35,173 bases of DNA. Origin: Microbacteriaceae bacterium. Its GTDB lineage: Bacteria; Actinomycetota; Actinomycetes; Actinomycetales; Microbacteriaceae. The DNA lies in the NCBI GenBank assembly GCA_009780695.1, contig WQZN01000022.1, positions 1 to 35,173 of the forward strand, written 5' to 3'. The notes beneath the pieces were generated by a model that was not told the origin of the DNA, did not search any database, and was given only the letters and a program-made list of their open reading frames with translations. Position numbers and translations under genes: made by a program. Positions 22,547 through 30,232 of the stretch are shown piece after piece (the first letter of the stretch is position 1; each line of letters starts with the position of its first letter).

Positions 22547-23469
22547 TCCGCATCGCGATCCTCACCCCGAACCCCGCCGTCGACGTGACATACCGTGTCG
22601 CGCAGCAGCGGATCGGCGTCACGCAGCGTGTGCAGGACGTGCAGCGGATGCCGGGCGGCAAGGGCCTCAACGTGGCGCGTGTGCTCGCCGCGCTCGACGT
22701 CCCGTCCCTCTCGCTGCTGCCCCTCGGCGGCGCGACCGGCGCCTGGATCGCGCAGCGGCTGGGCGCCCTCGGACTCGACGCGCGCGTCGTTCCCGTCGCC
22801 GGCGAGACCCGGCAGACGGTCACCGTGGTCGACGAGGCGACACACCCGACGATGTTCGGCGAGCCCGGGCCGGAGGTCGGCGCCGCCGAGTGGGCGGCGG
22901 TCGGCGCGGCGGTCGAGGCGGCCGCGGCCGAGGCATCCGTTCTCGTCGTCTCGGGGTCACTGCCGCCCGGCGCCGACCCGCAGCGCGTCGGCGAGTGGGT
23001 CGCGAGCGCGGCGCGGCGCGGGGTGCCGAGCATCGTGGACGTCTCGGGCCCGGCGCTGCTTGCAGCGGCTGCGGCGGGGGCATCCGTCCTCAAGCCGAAC
23101 CTCGAGGAGCTGCTGGATGCCACGGGCGCCGGCACCGAGGGCGCCGCATGCGACGCCCTGCTCGACCTCGGCGCGGGCGCCGTCGTCGTCTCCCGCGGCG
23201 CCGACGGCATCGCGCTGCACACTCGCGAGGCATCCATGACGCTCCCCGCGGTCGCGGGCGTGCGCGGGAACCCGACCGGCGCCGGCGATGCCGCGGTCGC
23301 CGGCCTCGCCTTCGCTCTCGCCACCGGTCTCGGCCTCGCCGAGGGCCTGCGCCACGCCGCCGCGCTCGGCGCCGCCGCGGTGCTGCGCCCCGTCGCCGGC
23401 GAGATCGACCCGGCCGCCTACTGCCGCTTCCTCGACGAACTCCCCGAACCCCACCAGGAGCGAACATGA
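22543..23469 (+). CDS. PfkB-family kinase, tagatose-6-phosphate / fructose-1-phosphate kinase type
   Basis: This 308-residue protein belongs to the LacC/FruK branch: MIRIAILTPNPAVDVTY at the start, MPGGKGLNVARVLAALDV (residues 36-53), the phosphate-contact segment LVVSGSLPPG (134-143), VLKPNLEEL (182-190) and the catalytic loop NPTGAGDAAVAGLAFAL with Asp249. In LacC, tagatose-6-phosphate is phosphorylated to tagatose-1,6-bisphosphate; FruK acts on fructose-1-phosphate. These cannot be separated by eye, but the SIS enzyme before it and the aldolase after it favour tagatose-6-phosphate. The start and stop overlap neighbours by four bases each (ATGA). Confidence 0.93.
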   Translation: MIRIAILTPNPAVDVTYRVAQQRIGVTQRVQDVQRMPGGKGLNVARVLAALDVPSLSLLPLGGATGAWIAQRLGALGLDARVVPVAGETRQTVTVVDEATHPTMFGEPGPEVGAAEWAAVGAAVEAAAAEASVLVVSGSLPPGADPQRVGEWVASAARRGVPSIVDVSGPALLAAAAAGASVLKPNLEELLDATGAGTEGAACDALLDLGAGAVVVSRGADGIALHTREASMTLPAVAGVRGNPTGAGDAAVAGLAFALATGLGLAEGLRHAAALGAAAVLRPVAGEIDPAAYCRFLDELPEPHQERT

Positions 23470-24305
23470 CCGGCATCCGCGACATCCTCGACTCGGCCCG
23501 CGAGCGGCGCACCGCCGTCGGTGCCTACAACGTCGTGCTGCTGGAGCACGCCGAGGCGATCGTTGCCGGGGCCGAGCGCGCGGGTGTGCCGGTGATCCTG
23601 CAGATCAGCGAGAACTGCGTGCGCTATCACGGCGCGCTCGCGCCGATCGCGGCGGCCTCCCTCGCTCTCGCCCGCGCTTCCCGCGTCCCCGCTTTCGTGC
23701 ATCTCGACCACATCGAGTCCCCCGAGCTCATCGCCGAGGGCCTCGAGCTCGGCGTCCACAGCGTCATGTTCGACGGGTCCCGCCTGCCCTATGCCGAGAA
23801 CGTCGCCGCGACCCGCGAGCTCGCCACCCGCTGCCACGCCGCGGGAGCCTTCCTCGAAGCCGAGCTCGGAGAGGTCGGCGGAAAGGACGGCGTGCACGCA
23901 CCCGGCGTGCGCACCGACCCGGGCGAGGCGGCGGCCTTCGTCGCGGCCACGGGCGTCGACGCGCTCGCGGTCGCCGTCGGCACCTCGCACGCCATGCAGC
24001 AGCGCACGGCGCACGTCGACCTCGCGCTGATCGCCGCCTTGCGGGGGGCGCTGGATGTCCCGCTCGTCCTGCACGGATCGTCCGGCCTCGACGACGACGG
24101 GCTGCGCGACGCCGCCCGCGCGGGCATGGCCAAGATCAACATCTCGACCCACCTCAACGGGCTGTTCACCGCCGGCATCCGCACCGTGCTCGACGCACAG
24201 CCGCAGGTCACCGACCCGCGGAAGTACGTCGCGCCGGCGCGCGAGGCGGTCACGGTCGAGGTCGCCCGCATCAGCGCGCTCCTCGCGGGCGCCGCCGCGG
24301 GCTGA
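23466..24305 (+). CDS. Class II (zinc) ketose-bisphosphate aldolase, GatY/KbaY type
   Basis: This 279-residue aldolase has all class II residues in place: catalytic Asp81 and zinc ligand His82 in VHLDHIES, then EAELGEVGGKDG (131-142), His175 in VGTSHAM, and His203 in VLHGSSGL, with KINISTHLN near residue 220. Spacing matches GatY/KbaY (Asp82, His83, His180, His208). These cleave tagatose-1,6-bisphosphate to glycerone phosphate and glyceraldehyde-3-phosphate; fructose-bisphosphate activity is possible. ATG 23466 overlaps the PfkB stop (ATGA), so the start is secure. It ends the four-gene operon; a small hairpin follows. Confidence 0.94.
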   Translation: MTGIRDILDSARERRTAVGAYNVVLLEHAEAIVAGAERAGVPVILQISENCVRYHGALAPIAAASLALARASRVPAFVHLDHIESPELIAEGLELGVHSVMFDGSRLPYAENVAATRELATRCHAAGAFLEAELGEVGGKDGVHAPGVRTDPGEAAAFVAATGVDALAVAVGTSHAMQQRTAHVDLALIAALRGALDVPLVLHGSSGLDDDGLRDAARAGMAKINISTHLNGLFTAGIRTVLDAQPQVTDPRKYVAPAREAVTVEVARISALLAGAAAG

Positions 24306-24306
24306 G

Positions 24307-24323
24307 CGGGGTCATCAACCCCG
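24307..24323. terminator. Short hairpin after the aldolase gene
   Basis: CGGGGT (24307-24312), loop CATCA, ACCCCG (24318-24323) begins two bases after the aldolase stop. The stem is only six pairs and no T-run follows, so it is a weak terminator candidate. The convergent fucosidase ends at 24398, leaving 92 bases between the two genes. Confidence 0.45.
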
Positions 24324-24397
24324 AACCGGTGACGAGTTCGAGCGGGCCGAATCGCCCAGCACGGACTCCCCCGCGATCTCTGCCGCGCTCATCGAGG

Positions 24398-25681
24398 TCA
24401 CTCGGGCGCGTCGGTGGGTGCGACGTATTCGATCAACGGGATGTCGGGCACGCCGGTGCGGAACGCGGTCACGGGGCGCAGTCGTGCGCCGCCCCCGCGC
24501 ACCCGGACCACGACCGAGGCGGCCGAGCGCTCAGGAAAGACGACGATGCGCTGAGCGCCGATGCGCGGCCCGACGGCCACCGTGTCCCCGTCGATCTCGA
24601 CCTCGAAGGCCTCGACGCGCTGCCCGTCGAGCAGGTCTTCTTCCAGCAGCAGGTGGTCGAACGAGAGCGGGTCGCCGAAGTCGACCGCCCAATCGGTCCA
24701 TTCGGTCGAGCTCTCCACAGGCGTCGCCACGCCGCTGATCGGTGCGCCGAAGCGGCGATCCAGCTCGACGCGGAGTTCGCGGAGGCGTGCGACGTCTTCC
24801 GCCGGGATGCGACCGCGCGAGTCGGGCGGAAGATTCAGCAGCAGGTTCGCGCCCTTGCCGATGGACGCGTAGACGATCGCGAGCAGGTGGTCGAGGCTCT
24901 TCGGCGCATCGTCCTGAGCCCAGAACCAGCCGCGCCGGATCGACACGTCGCACTCGGGCGGCAGATAGAGCGCCTGCTCGTACTCGACGGTGTCAACGGT
25001 GTAGTTGGAGAAGTCGGAGCGGCTGACGACATAGTCCACCGGGTCGCTCGCCACGCCGTCCTCGTTGCCGACCCAGCGGATCGTCGGGGCACCCATGTTG
25101 AACACCATCGCGCGCGGCTGCAGCTCCTGGATGACCTTGACGAATCGATCCCACGCATAGACGTGGCCCTCCGATCCGGCGCCGTCGAACCAGATCTCGG
25201 CGACCTCGCCGTAGTTCGTGCACAACTCGCGCAGCTGCGCCTCATAGAAGTCGTCGTAAGCGGCGGGGTCGGCGTACTGTGGCGCGTTCCTGTCCCACGG
25301 CGAGAGGTAGAAACCGAAGCGCAGTCCGAAGCGGGCACAGGCATCCGCCACCTCGCGCACGACATCGCCACGTCCTTGCCGCCACGGTGACGACGTCACC
25401 GAGTAGTCCGTCGTGGCCGTCGGCCACAGGCAGAAGCCGTCGTGGTGCTTGGCCGTGATCACGACGTATTTCGCCCCGAGCTCGGCGGCCGTCGCCACCC
25501 ACTGCCCCGCGTCCAGATCGGCAGGAGCGAAGTCGGATGCCGGGATCGTGCCGGGCCCCCACTCCAGCCCATGGAAGGTGTTCAACCCGAAGTGGAAGAA
25601 CACGCCGAGGCGCATCCGCTGCCACTCCACCTGCTCGGGAGTCGGCTTCAGCCCGTGAACCGTGCTCGAGACATCCGCCAT
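24398..25681 (-). CDS. Alpha-L-fucosidase, glycoside hydrolase family 29
   Basis: This 427-residue enzyme has the GH29 barrel: WQRMRLGVFFHFGLNTFHG (residues 20-38), YVVITAKHHDGFCLWPT (72-88), RFGFYLSPWDRNAPQY (121-136), and the nucleophile Asp166 in AEIWFDGAG. GANLLLNLPPDSRGRIP is also typical, followed by a beta-rich C-terminal domain of about 100 residues. It releases alpha-linked L-fucose by a retaining mechanism. There is no signal peptide, so it should act in the cytoplasm on imported oligosaccharide. ATG 25681 is chosen because upstream residues are low-complexity arginine/glycine and because GGAAAGG lies about 12 bases before it. No fucose-catabolic genes are seen in this window, so fucose would be handled by genes elsewhere. 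Confidence 0.93.
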   Translation of the reverse strand: MADVSSTVHGLKPTPEQVEWQRMRLGVFFHFGLNTFHGLEWGPGTIPASDFAPADLDAGQWVATAAELGAKYVVITAKHHDGFCLWPTATTDYSVTSSPWRQGRGDVVREVADACARFGLRFGFYLSPWDRNAPQYADPAAYDDFYEAQLRELCTNYGEVAEIWFDGAGSEGHVYAWDRFVKVIQELQPRAMVFNMGAPTIRWVGNEDGVASDPVDYVVSRSDFSNYTVDTVEYEQALYLPPECDVSIRRGWFWAQDDAPKSLDHLLAIVYASIGKGANLLLNLPPDSRGRIPAEDVARLRELRVELDRRFGAPISGVATPVESSTEWTDWAVDFGDPLSFDHLLLEEDLLDGQRVEAFEVEIDGDTVAVGPRIGAQRIVVFPERSAASVVVRVRGGGARLRPVTAFRTGVPDIPLIEYVAPTDAPE

Positions 25682-26096
25682 CTGCGATATCTGCCTTTCC
25701 AGAACTTGACGCCACCCTCTTCGACGCCCCCGACCTCCAGGTTGGCGGAGGCGCGCCACCGCGCGCAGTCCCTATTCGCCACACCACTAAGTCGATTGCA
25801 TTTACAAATATCTGCCGCTCATCGGGCCACGGCGGGCGCCCCCGCTGATTGACTGTCGGTTCAGTACCCGATCGCTCCCGATCTTTCGAAGCCGGTGTTG
25901 CCAGGTGATCCTGCCCTAGAGACTTCCGCGCCAGCGGTCGGTGCCGTGAACCCACGGCTGCCTCCACACGACCGTTGCGCCGCGCGTGACCGTCTCGGCC
26001 ACTCGAGACACGGTCTCCCCATTCCCATAGCTTTCGGCACCCGTCGTGCGCTTTCGCGACCCGGTGCCGGTCATCGACCCCGGAGAGTTGTTCGCC
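25682..26096. promoter_or_regulatory. Divergent 415-base intergenic region between fucosidase and ABC exporter
   Basis: No gene is supported here. The region holds the promoters of two divergent genes and a fucosidase-side AT-rich stretch at 25790-25812, GATTGCAT (25794-25801) followed by TTACAAATA. GATTGCAT also forms the outer repeat before the Gfo-ABC operon, and TTTGTRA half-sites occur in both, so one regulator may act on both. On the other side, a TTGACT at 25846-25855 is a possible -35-like word for the exporter. No strong terminator is seen. Confidence 0.5.
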
Positions 26097-29000
26097 ATGT
26101 CGCCATCCACCCAAGAGATCCCCGTCGTCACACCGCCCGATCCGCGGCATCGTGGGGTTCACGACGGGCTCGGGAGCCCTCTGGCGGCTGACCGCCGGAA
26201 CCGACCGTCGAAAGATCCAGGAGAGCCGCAGCCCCCGTCCTCGGCGCCTCGAGCGACACCCGACGAGCACACGAACGCGGAGCACTCGGTCGGCGCCGAG
26301 TGGGGGCGGCGCATCCTCCCGCTGCTGATCAAGCACCGGGTGATCGTCGGCACCGCGATGGCTCTTGCCGCCGTGTATGCGGGTCTCGTGGCGATGCTGC
26401 CGTGGATCCAGCAGGTCATCGTCGACGACGCCATCGTGACGCATCGCGTGCCGATCGGGCCGTGGCTCGCCGTCATGGCCGGCGTCGGCGTGGTCGTGCT
26501 CGGGCTCTCGTTCTCGTGGAGATACCTCGGGCTCAAAGCCTCCTACGCGGTGCAGTACGACATGCGCAACGGAATGTACGAGGCGCTGCAGCGTCTCGAC
26601 TTCGCCGGGCACTCCCAGCTGCAGAGCGGCCAGCTCGTGTCGCGCGCGAGCTCGGACCTGCTCTGGGTCCAGATCCTCATCGGCTGGTTCCCGCAGCTCG
26701 TCTCGACGGCGGTCGGCGCGCTGGTCTCGATCGTGGTGATGGTCACGCTCTCGCCCGTCCTCGCGGCGATCGTCGTGCTGATCATCTCCGGCGTGTTCGT
26801 CGTCACCCAGCGCATGCGCCGCAACGCGCATGCCGCCGGCTGGCAGGCGCAGCAGCTCGAGGCGGACATGACCACGCAGGTCGAAGAGTCGATGACGGGC
26901 GTGCGCGTGGTCCGCGGCTTCGGTCAGGAGGCGCAGGAGAGCCTGCGTCTGCACACGGCTCTACGCGACATGTTCCGGGCACGCGTGCGGGCCGTCCGGC
27001 TGCGCGCGCCGTTCCTGGCCTCGCTCGCGACGGGCCCCCAGCTCGGCGTTGCGGTGATCCTCCTGGTCGGCGGCTTCTTCGTCATGCACGGGCAGATCCA
27101 GGTCGGTGTCTTCCTGGCCTTCACGGGTTACCTGACCGGTCTCGCCGGTTCCGCCCAGACCGCGGGCATGGTCCTCAGCAACATGCCCCAGTGCCAAGCG
27201 GCGGTCGAGCGCATCGGCCAGGTGCTCGATCTCGAACCCAGCATGCGGGAAGCGCCGCACCCGGTCTCGCCGACGCGTCACGACGGCGAGATCGTCTTCG
27301 ACGGCGTCACCTTCGGCTATGACGAGCACAGCGGGCGCCCCGTGCTCGACGGGCTGAGCCTCCGCGTCGCGTCGCGCGAATCAGTGGCCCTGGTCGGGAC
27401 GATCGGCTCGGGGAAGTCGACGCTGACGCATCTCGTCCCGCGTTTCTACGACGTTCAGGGCGGCCGTGTGCTCGTCGACGGCATCGACGTGCGCGAGCAG
27501 CCGATGGCCGAACTGCGCTCGCGCATCGGGGTGGTCTTCGAGAACAGCTTCCTGTTCTCGGACACGATCGCCGCGAACATCTCCTACGGCGTCCCCGATG
27601 CCGGCCCGGCGGCCATCGAGCGGGCGGCACGTGCCGCGATGGCGCACGACTTCATCATGGAGACGCCCGACGGGTACGACACCGTCATCGGCGAGCAGGG
27701 GATGACGCTCTCCGGCGGCCAGAGACAGCGCGTCGCGCTCGCGCGTGCGATCCTGACGGACCCCGAGATCCTGCTGCTCGACGACGCGACCAGCTCGGTC
27801 GACGTGAGCGTCGAGCGCGACATCCACGCCAATCTCGGGCCGTTCCTCGCGGAACGGACGACCATCATCATCGCCTACCGCGAGTCGACGGTGAGGATGG
27901 CCGATCGAGTGGCGCTGATGGATGCCGGGCAGATCGTCGACACCGGCACCCACGAAGAGCTCTTCGAACGCAGCACCCTGTACCGGGAGCTCTTCGGAGA
28001 CCTGGCCACTGACCACGACGACAACCCGGGTGCGCTTCTGGAAGCCGCGCGCTCCGGGAGGTTCCGGACATCCCCGGCCGCATGGACGCCGACCCGATCC
28101 GCGGCACCCGGTCTGCTCGACCTGAGCACCTCGCCCGCTGTCCAAGCGCGCATCGATGCGCTGCCCGTCTTCCACGACGAGCCGGGCGTCGACATGATCG
28201 CGGAGAGCGACAATCGCGAACCATTCAAGCTCGGCCGATTCCTGCGACCGTACGCCAAGGGGTTCGCGATCGGGCTCGTCTTCGTCGTGATCCAGGTGCT
28301 GATCGGCCTCGTGACTCCGCTGATCATCCGCCAGGGCGTCAACGACGGCATGCTCGGCAAATCGGCACCGGCGCTGGCCGCGGTCTTCGCCGTCGCCGTC
28401 GGAATGACGATCGCGCTGTACTTCGACCAGAAGAACGCCCAGCTGTGGACGCAACGCACCTCGGAGCGGCTCCTGCTCGCGATGCGCGCCCGCGTGTACG
28501 GCCAGCTGCAGCGCCTCGGCATCGACTTCTACGACCGCACCCAGACCGGCCGGATCATGACCCGGATGACCTCGGACATCGATTCGATCGGGCAGCTCTT
28601 CCAGACCGGCGTCGTCAACCTGATCATGGCGGTGCTGACCTTCGCCGGCATGGCCGTCGTGGTCTCGGTGCTCGACTGGCAACTCGCCCTCGTCGTGCTC
28701 TGCGTCGTGCCCCTCGCGGCCGGCGTCACCGTGTGGTACCGCCGCATCGCATCGGTCGCCTACGACGAACTGCGCGAGCGCGCCTCGATGCTCAACACGA
28801 ATCTGGCCGAGTCCATGGCGGGCATCCGCGTCACCCAGGCCTATCGCCGCGAGGCCCGCAACCTCGACGACTTCGCGGCGCTCGGCCGCGAGTTCATCCG
28901 CTGGGCGCTGCGCAGCGCATTCGCCAACACCGTCTACGTCGCGTCCGTCGAGTTCCTCTCGACGCTCGCCACGGTCGCCGTGCTCGGCGTCGGCTTCCTC

Positions 29001-29909
29001 TTCATCTCGTCGGGGCGTCTCGCGATCGGAACCCTGCTCGCCTTCCTGCTCTACCTCGCGCAGGTGTTCGCCCCGGTGCAGCAGATATCGACCGTGTTCG
29101 ACGCCTACCAGCGCGCGCGAGCCGGCCTGACCCGCATCCGCGACCTGCTGGGGCTCGAGTCCTCCACGCCGGAGGCCCCGGATGCGCAGATCGTCGACGA
29201 CCATGCCGGCGACATCCGTCTTGACGGCGTACGACTGCGCTACGCGGGAACGAGCATGGACGCACTCCGGCGCGTTGACCTGCACATCCCCGCGGGTCAG
29301 CGCGTCGCGTTCGTCGGGCAGACCGGCGCGGGCAAGTCGACCACCATCAAGATGATCACCCGGTTCTACGACCCCACCGAAGGCCGCATCCTGATCGACG
29401 GGCTGGATCTGCAGAGCCTCGACTCCGCGGCGTATCACCACCGGCTCGGCTACGTGCCGCAGGAGCCGTTCCTGTTCTCCCGCTCGGTGCGCGACAACAT
29501 CGCGTACGCGGCGCCGAACGCGACCGATGCGGAGGTCGAGGCGGCGGCTCGGATCGTGGGGGCGCACGAGTTCATCACGCGGCTGCCCCGCGGCTACCAC
29601 GAGACCGTCACCGAGCGCGGGCGCTCGCTCTCGAACGGCCAGCGACAGCTGATCTGCCTGGCGCGCGCCCTCATCGTCGATCCGAGGATCCTGATCCTCG
29701 ACGAGGCGACGTCGAATCTCGACCTGTCGAGCGAACGCCGCGTCGACCGCGCCATGCGGGTCATCGCGAAGGGCAGGACGACGCTGATGGTCACTCACCG
29801 CCTGCAGTCGCTGCATTGGGTGCAGCGCGTCCTCGTCGTCTCCGCCGGCGAGATCGTCGACGACACCACGCCGCAGCACTATCTGCAGCGCATGCAGGGT
29901 GCGGCGTGA
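26097..29909 (+). CDS. Fused two-half ABC exporter (TMD-NBD-TMD-NBD)
   Basis: This 1270-residue protein joins two ABC exporter halves that are usually separate genes. Half 1: membrane domain about residues 70-350, Walker A GTIGSGKST (434-442), signature LSGGQRQ (538-544), Walker B ILLLDDATS (558-566), where Asp replaces the catalytic Glu, and IAYRES (Tyr594 for the H-loop His). Half 2: membrane domain about 700-1000, Walker A GQTGAGKST (1074-1082), signature LSNGQRQ (1178-1184, the second Gly replaced by Asn), Walker B ILILDEATS (1198-1206) and VTHRLQ (His1234). One ATP site is thus degenerate, as in heterodimeric exporters (TM287/288, BmrCD). Substrate unknown: drug or lipid-like export is the family default. 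ATG 26097 is likely; GTG 26046 is the other start. Confidence 0.93.
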   Translation: MSPSTQEIPVVTPPDPRHRGVHDGLGSPLAADRRNRPSKDPGEPQPPSSAPRATPDEHTNAEHSVGAEWGRRILPLLIKHRVIVGTAMALAAVYAGLVAMLPWIQQVIVDDAIVTHRVPIGPWLAVMAGVGVVVLGLSFSWRYLGLKASYAVQYDMRNGMYEALQRLDFAGHSQLQSGQLVSRASSDLLWVQILIGWFPQLVSTAVGALVSIVVMVTLSPVLAAIVVLIISGVFVVTQRMRRNAHAAGWQAQQLEADMTTQVEESMTGVRVVRGFGQEAQESLRLHTALRDMFRARVRAVRLRAPFLASLATGPQLGVAVILLVGGFFVMHGQIQVGVFLAFTGYLTGLAGSAQTAGMVLSNMPQCQAAVERIGQVLDLEPSMREAPHPVSPTRHDGEIVFDGVTFGYDEHSGRPVLDGLSLRVASRESVALVGTIGSGKSTLTHLVPRFYDVQGGRVLVDGIDVREQPMAELRSRIGVVFENSFLFSDTIAANISYGVPDAGPAAIERAARAAMAHDFIMETPDGYDTVIGEQGMTLSGGQRQRVALARAILTDPEILLLDDATSSVDVSVERDIHANLGPFLAERTTIIIAYRESTVRMADRVALMDAGQIVDTGTHEELFERSTLYRELFGDLATDHDDNPGALLEAARSGRFRTSPAAWTPTRSAAPGLLDLSTSPAVQARIDALPVFHDEPGVDMIAESDNREPFKLGRFLRPYAKGFAIGLVFVVIQVLIGLVTPLIIRQGVNDGMLGKSAPALAAVFAVAVGMTIALYFDQKNAQLWTQRTSERLLLAMRARVYGQLQRLGIDFYDRTQTGRIMTRMTSDIDSIGQLFQTGVVNLIMAVLTFAGMAVVVSVLDWQLALVVLCVVPLAAGVTVWYRRIASVAYDELRERASMLNTNLAESMAGIRVTQAYRREARNLDDFAALGREFIRWALRSAFANTVYVASVEFLSTLATVAVLGVGFLFISSGRLAIGTLLAFLLYLAQVFAPVQQISTVFDAYQRARAGLTRIRDLLGLESSTPEAPDAQIVDDHAGDIRLDGVRLRYAGTSMDALRRVDLHIPAGQRVAFVGQTGAGKSTTIKMITRFYDPTEGRILIDGLDLQSLDSAAYHHRLGYVPQEPFLFSRSVRDNIAYAAPNATDAEVEAAARIVGAHEFITRLPRGYHETVTERGRSLSNGQRQLICLARALIVDPRILILDEATSNLDLSSERRVDRAMRVIAKGRTTLMVTHRLQSLHWVQRVLVVSAGEIVDDTTPQHYLQRMQGAA

Positions 29910-29940
29910 AGCTCCCTCGGCCGGGACCAGGGCAAAGAAA

Positions 29941-29960
29941 AAGGCCCCCTGAGGGGCCTT
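29941..29960. terminator. Rho-independent terminator, mainly for the minus-strand tRNAs
   Basis: AAGGCCCC (29941-29948), loop CTGA, GGGGCCTT (29953-29960) form a perfect eight-pair stem. On the minus strand it is followed by TTTCTTTGCC, a good U-tract, so it ends the tRNA transcript; on the plus strand it is followed by CTTCCC and can also stop the exporter transcript, which ends 31 bases upstream. Confidence 0.9.
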
Positions 29961-29980
29961 CTTCCCAGTGTTTTCAACTG

Positions 29981-30057
29981 TGGTAGCTGAGGCGGGACTC
30001 GAACCCGCGACCTCACGATTATGAGTCGTGCGCTCTCACCAACTGAGCTACTCAGCC
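29981..30057 (-). tRNA. tRNA-Met (elongator, anticodon CAU)
   Basis: The minus strand reads GGCTGAGTAGCTCAGTTGG through to CTCAGCTACCA, 77 bases with the CCA encoded. The acceptor stem pairs GGCTGAG with CTCAGCT (one G-U). The anticodon stem CACGA/TCGTG encloses CTCATAA, giving anticodon CAU. The T-arm GCGGG-TTCGAGT-CCCGC is canonical. CAU could also belong to tRNA-Ile2, but the sequence fits elongator Met; it lacks the initiator's three G-C pairs in the anticodon stem. It is the second tRNA of the unit. Confidence 0.93.
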
Positions 30058-30108
30058 AAGAAAGGCGAAGCATCGCACCGGCGAAGCTTGCGCTTCACAA
30101 CGGAACAG

Positions 30109-30180
<72 letters not shown>

Positions 30181-30232
30181 GTTCGCCAGAGAGCCTGGCA
30201 ACCCGTAGAGCATATCAGAGCAGTCCGGGCGA

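Noticed and set aside
27381..29879. 832-codon minus-strand frame opposite the ABC exporter
   Set aside because: Clear shadow of the exporter; His/Asp/Arg-rich with no domain.
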